A stretch of DNA of 64,000 bases from Sipunculus nudus (GCA_026874595.1 CM049313.1:48037659-48101658); one strand, 5' to 3'. Shown: positions 48,001 to 61,271, numbered from the stretch's first letter. Numbers and translations are program-made. Notes: generated from the sequence alone by a model not told the origin.

Positions 48001-50350
48001 GGTGCTTATGTTTCTATGCATCATTAGCATTCACAGGTACTAGACTTAATCAGCCGACAAAATTTTCGATCTGTCATTTTGTTTCTTGGTCTCTTTGAAA
48101 TAATTACTTAAAATGTTCATACTGCTTCATTTCAGGCTAGATTGTAGCAATCTTATTGTAGTACCCTCAGGTGCTAGTTGAAAAATACACAAATGCCTAC
48201 GGGCTCTACAAGATAACTTCCACAAAAATGTCCGATAAAAAAACACTCTCAGGCCCTATTTGATACCATTATTACAGGTAGCAGATGGACCTACAGATGA
48301 ATCTTCGGCGATGAACCCCATTACCTTGTTGTGCTTATGTTTCTATGCATCATTAGCATTCACAGATACTAGACTTTATCAGCCGATTATACTTTCTATC
48401 TATCATTTTGTTTCTTGGTCTCTTTGATAAATTATTTAAAATGTTCATGCTGCTTCATTTCAGGATGAATTGTAGCAATCTTGCTGTAGTACCCCTAAGT
48501 GCTAAATGAAAAATACACCAGTGCCTGCGGACTCCACAAGATAGCTGCCACAAAAAATATCCAATGAAAATACAGGTACTAGACTCAACAAGCCGATAAC
48601 ATTTTCGATCTGTCATTGTTTCTTGGCCTCTTTGATAAATTAATTATAATGTTCATGCTGCTTCATTTCAGACTGGATTGTAGCAATCGTAATGAAGTTC
48701 TCCGAAGTGCTACTTGAAAAATACACCAAAGCCTACGGGCTCCACAAAATAACTGCCACATAAATGTCCGATGATAATACCGTCTCAGGTACTATATGAT
48801 ACTATCTTTATAGTTGGCAGAAGCTATTAAAGATTTAACTTCGGCGATAAACCCCAGTACCTAGTGGTGCTTATGTTTCTATGCATCATTAGCATTCACA
48901 GGTACTAGACTTAATCAGCCGATAATACTTTCGATCTGTCATTTTGTTTCTTGATATCTTTGATCAATTATTTAAAATCTTCATGCTGCTTCATTTCAGG
49001 ATGAATTGTAGCAATCTCGCTGTAGTACCCCTAAGTGCTAAATGAAAAATACACCAGTGCCTGCGGACTCCACAAGATAGCTGCCACAAAAAAAAAAATC
49101 AAATGAAAATACAGGTATTAGACTCAACAGGCCGACAACATTTTCGATCTGTCATTTTGTTTCTTGGCCTCTTTGATAAATTAATTATAATGTTCATGCT
49201 GCTTCATTTCAGGTAGCATTGTAGCAATAGTAATGAAGTACCTTTAAGTCCTAGTTGAAAAATAGACCAAAGCCTTCGGGCTCCAAAAGATAACTGGCAA
49301 AAAAATGTCCCATGAAAAAACCGTCCCAGGTCCTGTTTGATACCATCGTTATAGTTGGCAGAAGCTATTACAGATGAAACTTCGGCGAAAATACCCTGAA
49401 CCTTGTGGTGCTTATGTTTCTATGCATCATTAGCATTCACAGGTACTAGACTTAATCAGCCGATAAAATTTTCGATCTCTCATTTTGTTTCTTGGCCTCT
49501 TTGAAATAATTACTTAAAATGTTTATGCTGCTTCATTTCAGGCTGGATTGTAGCAATCTTATTGTAGTACCCTCAGGTGCTAGTTGAAAAATACACAAAT
49601 GCCTACGGGCTCTACAAGATAACTTCCACATAAATGTCCGATAAAAATACACTCTCAGGCCCTATTTGATACCATTATTACAGGTAGCAGATGGACCTAC
49701 AGATGAATCTTCGGCGATGAACCCCAATACCTTGTTGTGCTTATGTTTCTATGCATCATTAGCATTCACAGATACTAGACTTTATCAGCCGATTATACTT
49801 TCTATCTATCATTTTGTTTCTTGGTCTCTTTGATAAATTATTTAAAATGTTCATGCTGCTTCATTTCAGGATGAATTGTAGCAATCTTGCTGTAGTACCC
49901 CTAAGTGCTAAATGAAAAATACACCAGTGCCTGCGGACTCCACAAGATAGCTGCCACAAAAAAAAATCCAATGAAAATACAGGTACTAGACTCAACAAGC
50001 CGATAACATTTTCGATCTGTCATTGTTTCTTGGCACCTATGATAAATTAATTATAATGTTCATGCTGCTTCATTTCAGACTGGATTGTAGCAATCGTAAT
50101 GAAGTTCTCCGAAGTGCTACTTGAAAAATACACCAAAGCCTACGGGCTCCACAAGATAACTGCCATAAAATGTGCGATGAAAATAACGTCTCAGGTCCTA
50201 TTTGATACCATCATTACAGTAGGCAGAAGCCATTACTGATGAAACTTCGGCGATAAACCCCAGTACCTCGTGGTGCTTATGTTTCCATGCATCATTAGCA
50301 TTCACAGGTACTAGACTCAATGCGCCGATAACACGCGATAGTCAAAGACA
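42025..50350 (-). repeat. Satellite array 2, reverse orientation
   Basis: About 8.3 kb of reverse monomers with the same marks as 12132-22820. The order of variants differs from the first reverse array in the middle, but both ends agree. No gene is supported. Confidence 0.95.
47600..50140 (-). repeat. Higher-order repeat, about 1407 bp period
   Basis: Marks such as CTCCAAAAGATAACTGGC (47875 and 49281) and GAAGTTCTCCGAAGTGC (48694 and 50101) recur at 1406-1407 bp, about four monomers. Confidence 0.8.
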
Positions 50351-51050
50351 CTAACTTTTTTCTTGATATCTTGGATGACCTCATTTCAAATTTTGAGGGT
50401 CCTTCATTTTAAACTGAATTGAAGCTACCTGACTGTAGTAACCATACATTTTAGTTGAAGACACCCTAGTATCTATAGATTTCACAATATTACTGCCACA
50501 AAAATATTCGGTGTAAATTCCGTCTGTGTTATAGTCTGACACCATCAATACAGTATGCATAACTACAAGAGATGAAACTTCGGCGATTAACCCGAGTACC
50601 AGTTTCTCCGATTTCATTACATTAAAGTAACACAAATGTAATTTTTCTGCTTAAATATGCCGTAAAATGGATGCCGCTGTAAATATTTCAAATTTCTTCC
50701 AGTCTTAGGTTAGATTTACTGTATAGAACTTTCATAAGAATGCTTGATAAAAAATGTCCCACGTGCTTATTTCTGATTAAAATCAGCGACGTTGTTTTAT
50801 CAGAAAATCACACCAGCACTTTGTAGTGCTTATATTTTAACGCATGATTAGTTTTCGCAGGCAGTAGCCTCAATCGGCCGATAACAGTATCGATCCTTAA
50901 AAAAAATAAATTTTCTTTTTTGTGTGTGTGTTTTTTTTTATCTTGGATGTAATGAATTTAAAATATGAAAGTTTCTTAATTTAAAGCTGGGTTGAAGCAA
51001 CCTGACTGTAGTACCCTTAGGTGTCAGTTAAAGAATACATACGGGCCTCA
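50351..51050 (-). repeat. Degenerate satellite monomers at the array edge, copy 2
   Basis: The same decayed monomers as 22821-23520, with only a few differences, so the decay predates the amplicon duplication. Confidence 0.8.
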
Positions 51051-51297
51051 TATTCTGAAGCTGTAATTCCGCATTTGAAACTTGGAGTGTTTTGAGTGTT
51101 TCGTTTTGTTTATTTTATTGTGTTTGAAATTTTCACCACAAAGTTTTTCCTGTAGATTCCTTGTATTTCCATCCTTGTGGATCTGTTAACCGGTGAAATT
51201 TAAAGACTGGTATAAAGATTACGGTCTGCACAAGTACTGGTAATTTTAGTTAAAGCGTCTCACTCTTGTGTTCACAGTATCAAACCTCGCTTTAATA

Positions 51298-51336
51298 CCC
51301 CCCCCCCCCCACCCCCATCCCCCCCCCCAAAAAAAA
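51298..51336. repeat. C-rich then A-rich tract
   Basis: Runs of C with a few A and T, then AAAAAAAA; longer than the equivalent at 23773-23801. Confidence 0.9.
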
Positions 51337-51760
51337 CTTATTAAATGGCTGAACTATTCCCTCCAATAATATCTTTTACCCATTTTTTATTTACAATTAA
51401 AAGTATGTACGAATCGTTTATTGCGATCATCTTTAACCCTATTAATATTTACATTTTTGATATTTTTTTTTAAATTTTCAAAGATTTTTAAATTTAACTA
51501 TACAGTGAATCTTTATTTTTTTAAGAAATTTTTTCTTTGATGAAATGTGTATTCAGTAAATGAGAAAGTTATTCTTAAGGTGCAATAATCAAAATTACAT
51601 AAGTCATTTTTTTGCTTCCTGGTTTTTAATAAAGACCCTGCATGAGGGATATATTCTTTTTTTTTTAATTCAAAGTAATCCAAAATATTAAGACATAGCA
51701 CAAATCATAGTCAGGTTTGTTATCCATGTTTTATGTTATGAAAAAGAGATACAAGCTTAC

Positions 51761-51837
51761 CTCAGAATGCGGTTTCTCATTTACATACGTGCGGTCAACT
51801 GCAAACCGTATTCACTTTCCATGATATTATCTGGTGT
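51761..51837 (-). other. Left first-exon candidate with splice donor, copy 2
   Basis: Counterpart of 24234-24310. The donor CTGAG|GTAAGC is intact (GT at 51760-51759). One substitution changes the end of the 13-codon frame (Leu to Met before the stop), so that frame is not obviously constrained. Confidence 0.4.
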
Positions 51838-51860
51838 CCCGTGGTTCAAAGTTCATTGCC

Positions 51861-51984
51861 CTTTATATATCTTAATATATCAACATTTAACCAATGACAA
51901 CGGGTCGATAAGATTTGTCATCATTTAAACAAGCTGCGGCCCGCCCAGCCACTTGATTAGCATCGTTCATTAGTGCTAATTAAC
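51861..51984 (-). promoter_or_regulatory. Left outward-facing promoter, copy 2
   Basis: TATATAAAG at 51869-51861 and the 34 bp box at 51984-51951 are both intact. One base of the box (CATTAG for CATAAG on the plus strand) brings it closer to the right-hand box (32 of 34). It faces the right promoter of core 1 across array 2. Confidence 0.6.
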
Positions 51985-52398
51985 TCCTAACAGTTCCGAA
52001 CATGTTTGAGATCGTGCACCATGGTCATAGGTTTACGCACATTATTCCAATGGATAATAATACATGAAGTCCCAGCAGTTAAAGAGAGCAATATTTTCTT
52101 CAACAGATTCGTCCATACTTTACAATTATGCATGATCCGATATTATATTTAATTTTCTCATCCATTGGAATATTTGAACCCTGGTTTCTTGGTGTTATTC
52201 TCGGAACAAATATCAGATCTTAATTGTGGAAATTATAACGATCTGCGTTTGACAAATGAATATAATATATATATTATTTTTATGTTTTAAAGTAATCGTT
52301 TTAAAAATTGTACACTGATAACTTCAGTTAATAATTAGTAAAGATTATTTCAGTATTTTACAAATTAAACTAATGTTTAGAAAGGTTTATCTGAACAC

Positions 52399-52401
<3 letters not shown>

Positions 52402-52442
<41 letters not shown>
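52402..52442. repeat. (TA)n microsatellite
   Basis: About twice the length of the tract at 24873-24893. Confidence 0.95.
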
Positions 52443-52446
<4 letters not shown>

Positions 52447-52600
52447 ACAATAATAATATCAATAATAATAACTAATACATGTATAGCCGTGAGAGTCTGT
52501 AATTGAAGCGCAGGTAAAGATAAAGAGCGACGTCTTTAAGATAGAGTTACTTATTTATTAACACACGAGCTTTCGAAGCGCAAACGCTTTTTCGTCAGGT

Positions 52601-52603
<3 letters not shown>

Positions 52604-52656
<53 letters not shown>

Positions 52657-52657
52657 T
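52604..52657. repeat. (TA)n microsatellite
   Basis: Counterpart of 25052-25108, interrupted once. Confidence 0.95.
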
Positions 52658-52859
52658 GTATTCATGTGTTAGTGTAAGCGTGTCTTTCAGGTCAACTTAG
52701 TGCCACTGACATCCTTCAACTGACAAAACATTGGAAGTATCGTCTGTGGACCGTGAAGGGTGGTGACGAAATGATGCCCGACGTTAATTATATTTAAAAT
52801 TATAATGAATAATTACCCTGTTTTAATAAGATTAAATATATTCAATTTACGTGGAGGAA

Positions 52860-52964
52860 ATGTTTCTCCCCGGGGATGATCCATATATATATCCAGAGGA
52901 TGACCGTGTACCGTCTTCACCGTCCCGGTTCTCCTGGTCCATCTTCATCAAGGTCGTCAGGCAG
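52860..52964 (+). CDS. Possible short coding exon, unidentified, copy 2
   Basis: The same 35-codon frame as at 25313, with two silent differences and an intact CAG|GTACGT donor; unspliced it ends at 53060. No family is recognised and no partner exon is seen. Confidence 0.2.
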
Positions 52965-53158
52965 GTACGTAGTCTGAGAAAAACTCTGTACAAGAACTCC
53001 GCATGTTGGACCTTGGTGGAGGTATGCCCCAACCTTAAGTCCTTGAATCATCCGTGTTAAATATTTACGTTTACAGGATTAGTTCAATCGGTATTAAGAC
53101 AAGGGGAAAGTGAGGTTTCTGCTGAAACCCTTTTGTATACTCGTTAATCGTCGTCCTT

Positions 53159-53162
<4 letters not shown>

Positions 53163-53222
<60 letters not shown>

Positions 53223-53225
53223 ATA
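53163..53225. repeat. (TA)n microsatellite
   Basis: Counterpart of 25613-25674; a 34 bp repeat (53233-53266) follows, and recurs at 53590-53623 after the TA tract at 53530-53567. Confidence 0.95.
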
Positions 53226-53529
53226 GTTTATAATGGAATTCAATTTCGAAAGGGAAGCATATGCCACCTTTCACCTGCACTTTCACCTGCAATAAATATG
53301 TACATAAAGACATATCCAGGGGATGCTATTTCGAAACTGCCATAAGATAACAAAGAAAGTGAAGATAAAGAATCATGCATCTCGAACGAACATATATATA
53401 TATATATATATATAGTCAAAGTGCTCGATACATAAAAGTAGAGCTGCTATAATTTCATAAATACAATATTGCATAACTGTCACTACCCGCAGGTTTCGTG
53501 ATCACTCTGTACTCATTAGGTCACCCTGG

Positions 53530-53569
<40 letters not shown>

Positions 53570-54687
53570 CAATTCATATAATATATTAAATGGATTTCAA
53601 TTTCGGAAGGGAAGCATATGCCATAACATCTGTTGTATATAAAAATGAAATCGGCATTAGTATGAATTTGGCCGTAACTTTATCAAAACTAAATCATGCA
53701 AAAGGTTATGTTAAGGTTATCTTTGGAATATTTTGTCATTATCCGTAATCCTATTCATCTTCATTTATTTTGTGAACACAGATCAGTCAATCAATCAACC
53801 GTAGATTAATTAATCCATCATTCGGTGCTCACCGTTCGGCCCATTGTACCGACAAAGAACAATAGTATTTGTCATATCGCGAAATATATAAAATGTAGGA
53901 AAGTGTCTTAAATTATATAAAAATAAGAAAGTTCCTAGAACCGTTTTGGAGGCTGCTATCGAGGCTTGTCGCATGTCTTATTTCACTTTACAAAACCCTG
54001 GAGGAAGACTCCTTAAAAACAGCGTCACGGGCAGTGCACATGCTCGATAAAAGGTTTTTTAATTAATCAACTTAATTGTTATATATTTCAATACTGCGAG
54101 ATACATTTAAGCTTCATGTCACAGAGAAATGTCCGAGAGCAGCTTAATTGAGCTCAGGGGAATCGCTCCTTTGATGTTTTGTTGGTTATTCAAATCAGAA
54201 CCGTTTAAAATGCCCTAAACACGATATATACGGAGGCCCTATTATATTGTTGATAATGTTACATTCAGATATTAAAATTATATTCAAACGAAAAAAAACC
54301 CAGTGAATTTGTAATAGTGTTTCAACCCGCATATCACTAGTATAAGTATTTATTGTAAACATAAAGTATAAATATATAGTTTATTTATATTTGTTACAAG
54401 GGCCTTTCCCCAACCCATCATTTTATATGATATTGAGGATTGCCTTTCCCGGTGCTATTCCCCTCAATGTGGTAAATTTCAATGGTATTTGAAATGTATT
54501 TTTTTTAAACTGTTGAGAAATTGCACAGCTTAGAAACGTGACCCTTATATCTACGATAAAGGTAAACCATATCAACACGCATAGCAATTAAAAAAAACTG
54601 CTATTTATCAGTCGAGAAAAGACAACACTTCTGGATATGATCTCTCGTATGGAACCCTTCCGCAAACCTTTGTCCCTAGCCCCGTTT

Positions 54688-54728
54688 ACTCTCTCTGTCT
54701 CTCCCTGCCTCTCTCTCTCCCCTCCCCC

Positions 54729-54775
<47 letters not shown>
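54688..54775. repeat. (CT)n microsatellite
   Basis: Counterpart of 27150-27229. Confidence 0.95.
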
Positions 54776-54777
<2 letters not shown>

Positions 54778-55043
54778 GTTTACGTGTTATTGTAATAAAA
54801 TGTATACTGAATGATAAACAGGTAACAGAATATATACTGAATGATACACAGGTAGCACGGATGCATATTAGATAACCACTCGCCTCTTGAAGAAGGTATG
54901 TTCTCAAATGATCATGAGGCGGAGATTTCCTGGGGCTAGTAGCTAGTGAATTACATACCATAATGGTTATGAAACTAAAGAAACGTTTGCCAATTATTTG
55001 ACAACTCAGTCAATTTATCAAAAGCTGACCGTCGGGTAGGCAC

Positions 55044-56049
55044 TAGGCCCCTGCGCGGGGCGGGTTTTGACCCGCAGCCAGCGGGGGCCCGTAACCCGCG
55101 GTCCCCTGCGGGCCCCGCGCATAGGAATCTTTGCGGGGCGGGACGGGCTACATCTAAGAAAGTGCGGGCGGGGCGGGCTGAAATGAAGTCTATGCGGAGC
55201 GGGCCAGGCTGCGGGTTGATGATCTGGCAGTTCAGTAAAAATATGAATATAAAATTATACTTAAAAAAAACAATCATTTTAAGAAATTGGTGTTTCTGTA
55301 TAAAATGTTTTCAGTGTCGTAACAATAGTAATATGAAAAGATAAATTTGAAAACAAAAATTATTCCTGTTAATGCCTTACACTGACTGACAGTTGTAACA
55401 CACTATGCAAATCTGTCTTTAATTGTTATTACGTCAATTTGTTATACAAAATAGATGATACATCCTTAATCTGAAATCTAGACTTTAAACAGTTATCCTT
55501 GCAATGGAAGCTGGTCATAACTTTGCATAAAGTTACCTGGCCTGATGATGTATATGGACTGTAACCCTGTACACATATTATATAATATGGCTGGGAGTGA
55601 AGCAAGGGCTCGATTACCTTTGATCTTGTAATAGACAGTGTGTGGCTTCAGCTGGCTGTGTAGGTGACTCAGTTGACCTGGAACTGCACAAAGCCTAAGG
55701 TGGACTCCTTTTCTAATTGTAAATTTTTCATTCCAATCATCAAACATTTCATATATATCAATAATAAGCGTGTCTGATATATGTGCTGTAAAATATCTTG
55801 ATATGTAAACCTTTGGATCCGAAAACTATTTTTAATTATTTTGCGGGCTGGCCTGCGGGCCGGAAACTTGAAAAACGCGGGGCGGGGCGGGGCGGGTGCG
55901 GGCTGAAAGAAAATTTTTGTGGGACGAGTGCGGGCTGAAAGAACTGCGGGGCGGGGCGGGCTGAATTTATTTCTTTGATTGCTGGGCGGGCTGACAGAGC
56001 ATGATGCGGGGCGGGTGCGGGTTCAATTTTCAGCCCTCGCAGGGCCCTA
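55044..56049. mobile_element. hAT-like non-autonomous transposon, copy 2
   Basis: This 1006 bp copy shows the defining target duplication: GTAGGCAC at 55036-55043 and again at 56050-56057. The tips are TAGGCCCCTGCG and, reversed, TAGGGCCCTGCG. G+C-rich subterminal repeats (GCGGGGCGGGC, GTGCGGGCTGAAAG) lie at both ends, and the middle is AT-rich. An 8 bp duplication plus these ends fits the hAT superfamily; no transposase is encoded. Because it sits at the same place in both cores, it inserted before the amplicon was duplicated. Confidence 0.82.
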
Positions 56050-57711
56050 GTAGGCACATGTTGATAGGTTGATATTGATATTAGTCAAATTGTACTTATT
56101 TAGACATAACACGAACTGTTTATAAAAGCGATTTTTAACTGTGTGGATATAAAATTATTGAGTAATTTTCCATACCTTGGAACAGCCCTTTGACAGGCCT
56201 ATCCATGATCCGCAAGAGTGCCCCCCCCCCCCTTGGAGTACTGTTACTGAGCCTATGTAAGAAATTCTCGAAGCTGAAGGTAACAGTTTGCTAAAATTTC
56301 ATAAAAAATATGTCAGGGATTTTACAATAGTTACTTCATCCTTCCTAACATGTTAGTGACATTTAGTTTAAAAAAATCAAACCCAGAAAAGCATTAAAGC
56401 ACTATGGTAACAAATGATAAAAATAAAAAAAACTGCATATGTATTGTAATATATGTGTGAACAAAAGAACATGTCATATATTAAAAATATTAATTAAAAA
56501 AAAAATAGAAAACAGAAAAACAAGACGAAGTGTTCATTAAATAACCCAAAATATGGATTTTTTATCATTATTATTATAACTGTTATTATTAATATTATTC
56601 GATAAACAGTAGTTTAAACATGGGTCCATAACAATAAACATGCCTTCCGGAGGACAGAGACCAGGTAATCATTTCCTCAATATTATAATGATCTACAATT
56701 GATTAATATTTTTCAAACTAGAAAATACACAGAGACCACATACCTCCGCCAACCTTCTTGCTCACCAGATATATTATTCGGGTCCTGATCACACTTTTGT
56801 TTGTGGTAAGTGAGTAATATAATAAGCACAGGGAATATATTAACTAAAGCGAGAGAAATGGGTGTCACTGATCACCAGCTCTGAGGTTGTATCACATCTG
56901 AGCTCTGTTCGCCAGAGCAAAAGCGGCTAAATTAAAGTCATACATGTGTGCATTACCCGGCCCGAAATCCCGGCCTGTTGGAAAAAAATTTTCCTCAAGG
57001 CTCTCCCTAATGTAAGTGAATGACGATGGTCTCACCTCGCATTCGGCTTGACAAACAAATTGCCCTAATGTCACTGATAAAGATTCCTTTGAACGAAAAC
57101 ATTTTGTTATGATGATTCAGATTACCAGCCTTACTGTCCACTCATGACTTTATTTTTGGTTAGGTTGCTTTTTTTGCAGAAAAACCAGTCAACGAACGGT
57201 AGTGAAATCATAACACCTCCTTGTAATGGTATAACTTGCTGAGGTATAACCAGGTTCTCGACATTAGCGTGTTATGTTACATGTACCTATACCTGACATT
57301 TTATAATTCCCCATGCAGCTCATCACCTCTCTGTCACGCACACACAGACAAACCCACATCAGAGGGCAACCATGCGACTGAAATTTGGAAAAAAACTAGA
57401 ACAGACAAATTCCTATGTAGAATATTAAATGTTATGTTATGACTAACAATGCGTAATCTTTCGCTTTATTGCCTTACGTTCATTTTGTTTGAGAAACTTT
57501 TTGACCATACTTATTTCTCGGAAATGGGAAACGGTTGGAGTTAAACAATCACTCCCAGGTTATTATGAGGTCTGTTGCGCATTATAAGTACTTTTCAAAG
57601 ATTTCTTTTGTGCGAACTGGTCAGCATATCTAACGCTACATGGTGTTTCAAAATCAGACACATAAAGAGTGCCGGATCAGGTGAGGTCAAAAGGATGCAG
57701 TTGCTCCGCTC

Positions 57712-57724
57712 ATTGGTCACGTGA
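57712..57724. promoter_or_regulatory. CCAAT plus E-box cluster, copy 2
   Basis: ATTGGTCACGTGA as in copy 1. Just downstream GTGACGTAA replaces GTGACATAA, which adds a CRE-like site. Confidence 0.22.
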
Positions 57725-59411
57725 TAGTGACGTAACACGCGGCTAGTTCCTTGGTCATGTAACTGTCATGTGCGATGAATCATGAAGGCGTTCTTTTGTG
57801 CGTTGCTTTTATGAAAAATAAGATTATGTGTAACATATGTATTTTTACGAATGACATACGGAGTACACTAAAATAAGCTGTTGAACATTTTCTAGATATT
57901 TTCGTAAATATCATGGATTTACGCTTGTTTATCGTAAACTATCATTTAAAGTCATTTTCATCTGTTTAAATTATAATATTACATAAATTAGAGAAAGTTA
58001 AATCCAATGGAATGCCTTATTTCGTGCAAAGCAAAGTATCCATTGGACAACACATACTATATGAGCTAGTAATTAACAAAAGTCTGAATTGGACAAAATG
58101 GACAGTAATAGAGTTGACTGTTTGAGTATCTCATTTTCTGTAAGCATTAATCTAACCTAATTTCTCCACCGAACCAAAAATAGATACATTTAAAAAATAA
58201 GCGATCAATATATGTATAATTACAAAGATTTTCTGTAAGGTAAAGTCCAAAAATATCGATAAATCGAGTTCAAAGTAAAAGAATCTTAGTTTTCACCTAG
58301 ATTTACAAAAACGACACTGACCTCACTCACCTCACTGACGCCCCCTGTCTTGGATGAATGGTACTGAGTGTTCGGGCCCGATGTGTGAGAAATATTTACA
58401 TAAAACACAATTAACGGAGGACTTTTTCAGTATTTAAAGATTTTACTGAGAATATGTCAGACTCAGTAAGCACAACATGCGAACAATGCATGTTATTCTC
58501 CGTACCTACCTAACCTATACTTGTTACTTTGTATTCATATTCAGAAAAATAAATGAATAAATAGCGAAAAGTCATGAAATTTTCAAATTCGCATATGTGA
58601 AATATTCTGTTAAATAACATAACTGAATAGGTATAATTTTTTAATTCGTGATCGCCAGCACTGTATAATAAATTATAAACAATTTTTGTGTAGCATTATT
58701 TCTGACCATAAGTTCACAATGATTTGCCACACATTAATATTCTAATAAACCTGAATAATATCTGTCACGATGTAGCGATGAAAAGAGTACTAGAGCACTT
58801 CTAACCGAGTAATCAATTCAAACTTTACTCTGAAGTAGCCGTGTGTATATATTTGGATCAGTATAATAACACAAACGTATAAAAGCCTGTATAAATACAA
58901 TATTTCTGGTATATTTTAAGCAGTTCTGTGCTCTGAAATATTTCACTACAGCAAGTAATCACATACCAAATACATGCTGTCAAACGGTGTTATGCCCGAA
59001 ACTACAATAAATACACATTTTGTATCGGTAAATAGCTGACTGTTTATATATTTAAGACAATGTTGTTATAGTGTTGTCATACCAACGGTTCCTAGAAGGT
59101 AAACCGAGTATTTGAGAATAAGTGGATCCTGGGGGACGGTCCATAGGGTCCGCATCCCCCCCCCCTTGTTCCGTAGCCGGGGACCTTTATTTTGGGTTTT
59201 GTCAAATATCCTCTAGGGTTAGACCCCCCCTTCATCCTAGTTCCGCTCTTGTCGAGTTAAAATTTGCTATACGTTTTAGTACTCTATACCTAGGCAATGA
59301 TTTACTGAAGAGAACGTTACGTTGATTTGCCATACAACTATGTCGTTCCATTGCATACACAACTGAATTGTTTATAATCTACATGACCTCCATGAATAAA
59401 AAAATACTTAT

Positions 59412-59602
59412 TTTCAAGAGCATTAGATAATTTGTGAACTGCTGACTCCACGCGAAAGAAACTCTTTCCGGGCGAAGCGGGTTCAATTCCTGGAGTGGCT
59501 AGGAGAATGAATTCTTGTGTTCCGTAAAAAAAAACTGTGTTTTCCAGGCCCTGCGGTTTCCTCCACACTATATCTTACTGAACATATGGGCCATGTACAG
59601 TA
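59412..59602 (+). mobile_element. tRNA-derived SINE with Meta-type domain, copy 2
   Basis: B box GGTTCAATTCC at 59480-59490 and the CGGTTTCCTCCACA segment downstream, as in copy 1. Confidence 0.6.
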
Positions 59603-59828
59603 TTTCGCATTGGTTATCACAACTATGTGTGCAATCCATGTTAAAAAAAATACAGTTTAAAAAGTCATTATCCGGTTCAAGACATGAATGTTTATCGTAA
59701 AGGAAACCTCGGATCAGCAAGCCCATTGTTTGTGAGTAATAAACCAAAGATGAAAGAGCATCAAATAGTGTTATTGAGAGATAAAAGCCGGTCCCATTCA
59801 TCAAATTAGTGTGGTAGCAACACCTCAG

Positions 59829-59835
<7 letters not shown>

Positions 59836-59911
<76 letters not shown>

Positions 59912-59912
59912 A
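59836..59912. repeat. (TA)n-(CA)n-(TA)n microsatellite
   Basis: Counterpart of 32331-32403. Confidence 0.95.
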
Positions 59913-60003
59913 TAAATATTTGCATTTATGCAAATGCATAAATATATATATAAAATTAATATATATACCAATATATTTATATAATTAATATTTATATACA
60001 TGA

Positions 60004-60005
60004 AT

Positions 60006-60092
<87 letters not shown>
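60004..60092. repeat. (TA)n-(GA)n microsatellite
   Basis: Counterpart of 32496-32581. Confidence 0.95.
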
Positions 60093-60379
60093 TAGCGTAT
60101 TTTTCATCAATCATCATGCATGGTGATGTGGTTCATCACGGTTGACTGACGAACGAGGAGGTTCCGCCAAGTGATCATTATTCAGATAAATACACATCGT
60201 CGCGTCCGTTCATTGATTTATAATACACAATTAGTTTAACAAATTCCTAAATAATTACAAAGTGCTGTTCGTTAATGTAAAAACATAAATGTAAATCATT
60301 GAAAGTTCCCCTGTGTAAACAGAGATTTTTAAAGCGTAGGCTATTGCTATATTTCTATCTATGATATAAGTATGGATAT

Positions 60380-60381
60380 AA

Positions 60382-60437
<56 letters not shown>

Positions 60438-60600
60438 GTATATGTATATATATATAAATTGATTTTATTATTAAAATTTAACTTTAATATAAATATATGT
60501 ATGCACGTTATTATATGCTCGTTCTCTGTCTCTCGTCTGTCTGTCTCTGTCTCTCTGTCTCTCTGTCTCTCTGTCGCTCTCTCTCTCTATATATATATAT
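60380..60600. repeat. TA-rich and CTGT/CT-rich microsatellite region
   Basis: Counterpart of 32868-33076, with a longer CT part. Confidence 0.85.
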
Positions 60601-60610
60601 GTCTGACATT

Positions 60611-60656
60611 CTAACCTGATGAGTGCAGAAAAAGGTTGCACGAAACTACGTCGTAG
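60611..60656 (+). ncRNA. Hammerhead-ribozyme-like motif, copy 2
   Basis: Identical to 33086-33131: CTGATGA at 60616-60622, GTGCA/TGCAC stem II, GAA, short stem III and cleavage base C60652. Confidence 0.5.
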
Positions 60657-61019
60657 TAAACATGACTGACAAAATATAATTTTTTTCTAATTATGTTTAA
60701 TTATATATATATATATATATAAAGACATATATATATCAATAAGTAAAATAAAATAGGATTAAATATGTGTCTCCATATGTCCAAGTAACGCACTGCAAAA
60801 AAAACTTGCAAACAAAATTTAATAATAATAATAAAAAATAATAATATTAAAACAAAAATGAAAATATTAATAATATATAAATTCACTCAAAATATAAATA
60901 TAATTGATATATATATATCATATATATAATATATCATATATATAATTTTGTGATTATTTGAACAGATGATCACTTCAATGCATGCCCAAAACCTCGTAAC
61001 GCGTTAGAACACGCTTTTG

Positions 61020-61151
61020 GTTAATTAGCATTAATGAACGATGCTCATCAAGTCACGGCCCGCTTGCAGTAACGGCCTAAGCTTGTTTATGGGTAACAAA
61101 ACCCGGGCTTGTTGGCAATCGCTAACCCCTGCACCATTAAGGTATATTAAG
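61020..61151 (+). promoter_or_regulatory. Right outward-facing promoter, copy 2
   Basis: The 34 bp box at 61020-61053, the TATATTAAG box at 61143-61151 and the TCAGTT initiator (A at 61175) are identical to copy 1. Confidence 0.65.
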
Positions 61152-61193
61152 AGGCCTTGGACAAGAACACCATCAGTTCACACCAGGTTCAAA

Positions 61194-61271
61194 ATGATGT
61201 TGCATAGAACGGTCAATGCAGTTTGTGTGACACAGGAGCAGCTATGTCAGGTAAGTCGTGAGGGTTTATAG
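61194..61271 (+). CDS. Short frame in the right first exon, unidentified, copy 2
   Basis: The same 25-codon frame as 33666-33743, with the CAG|GTAAGT donor (exon end 61250). AATAAA follows at 61341-61346. Sequence identity between copies is expected from the young duplication and does not by itself show selection. Confidence 0.35.
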   Translation: MMLHRTVNAVCVTQEQLCQVSREGL

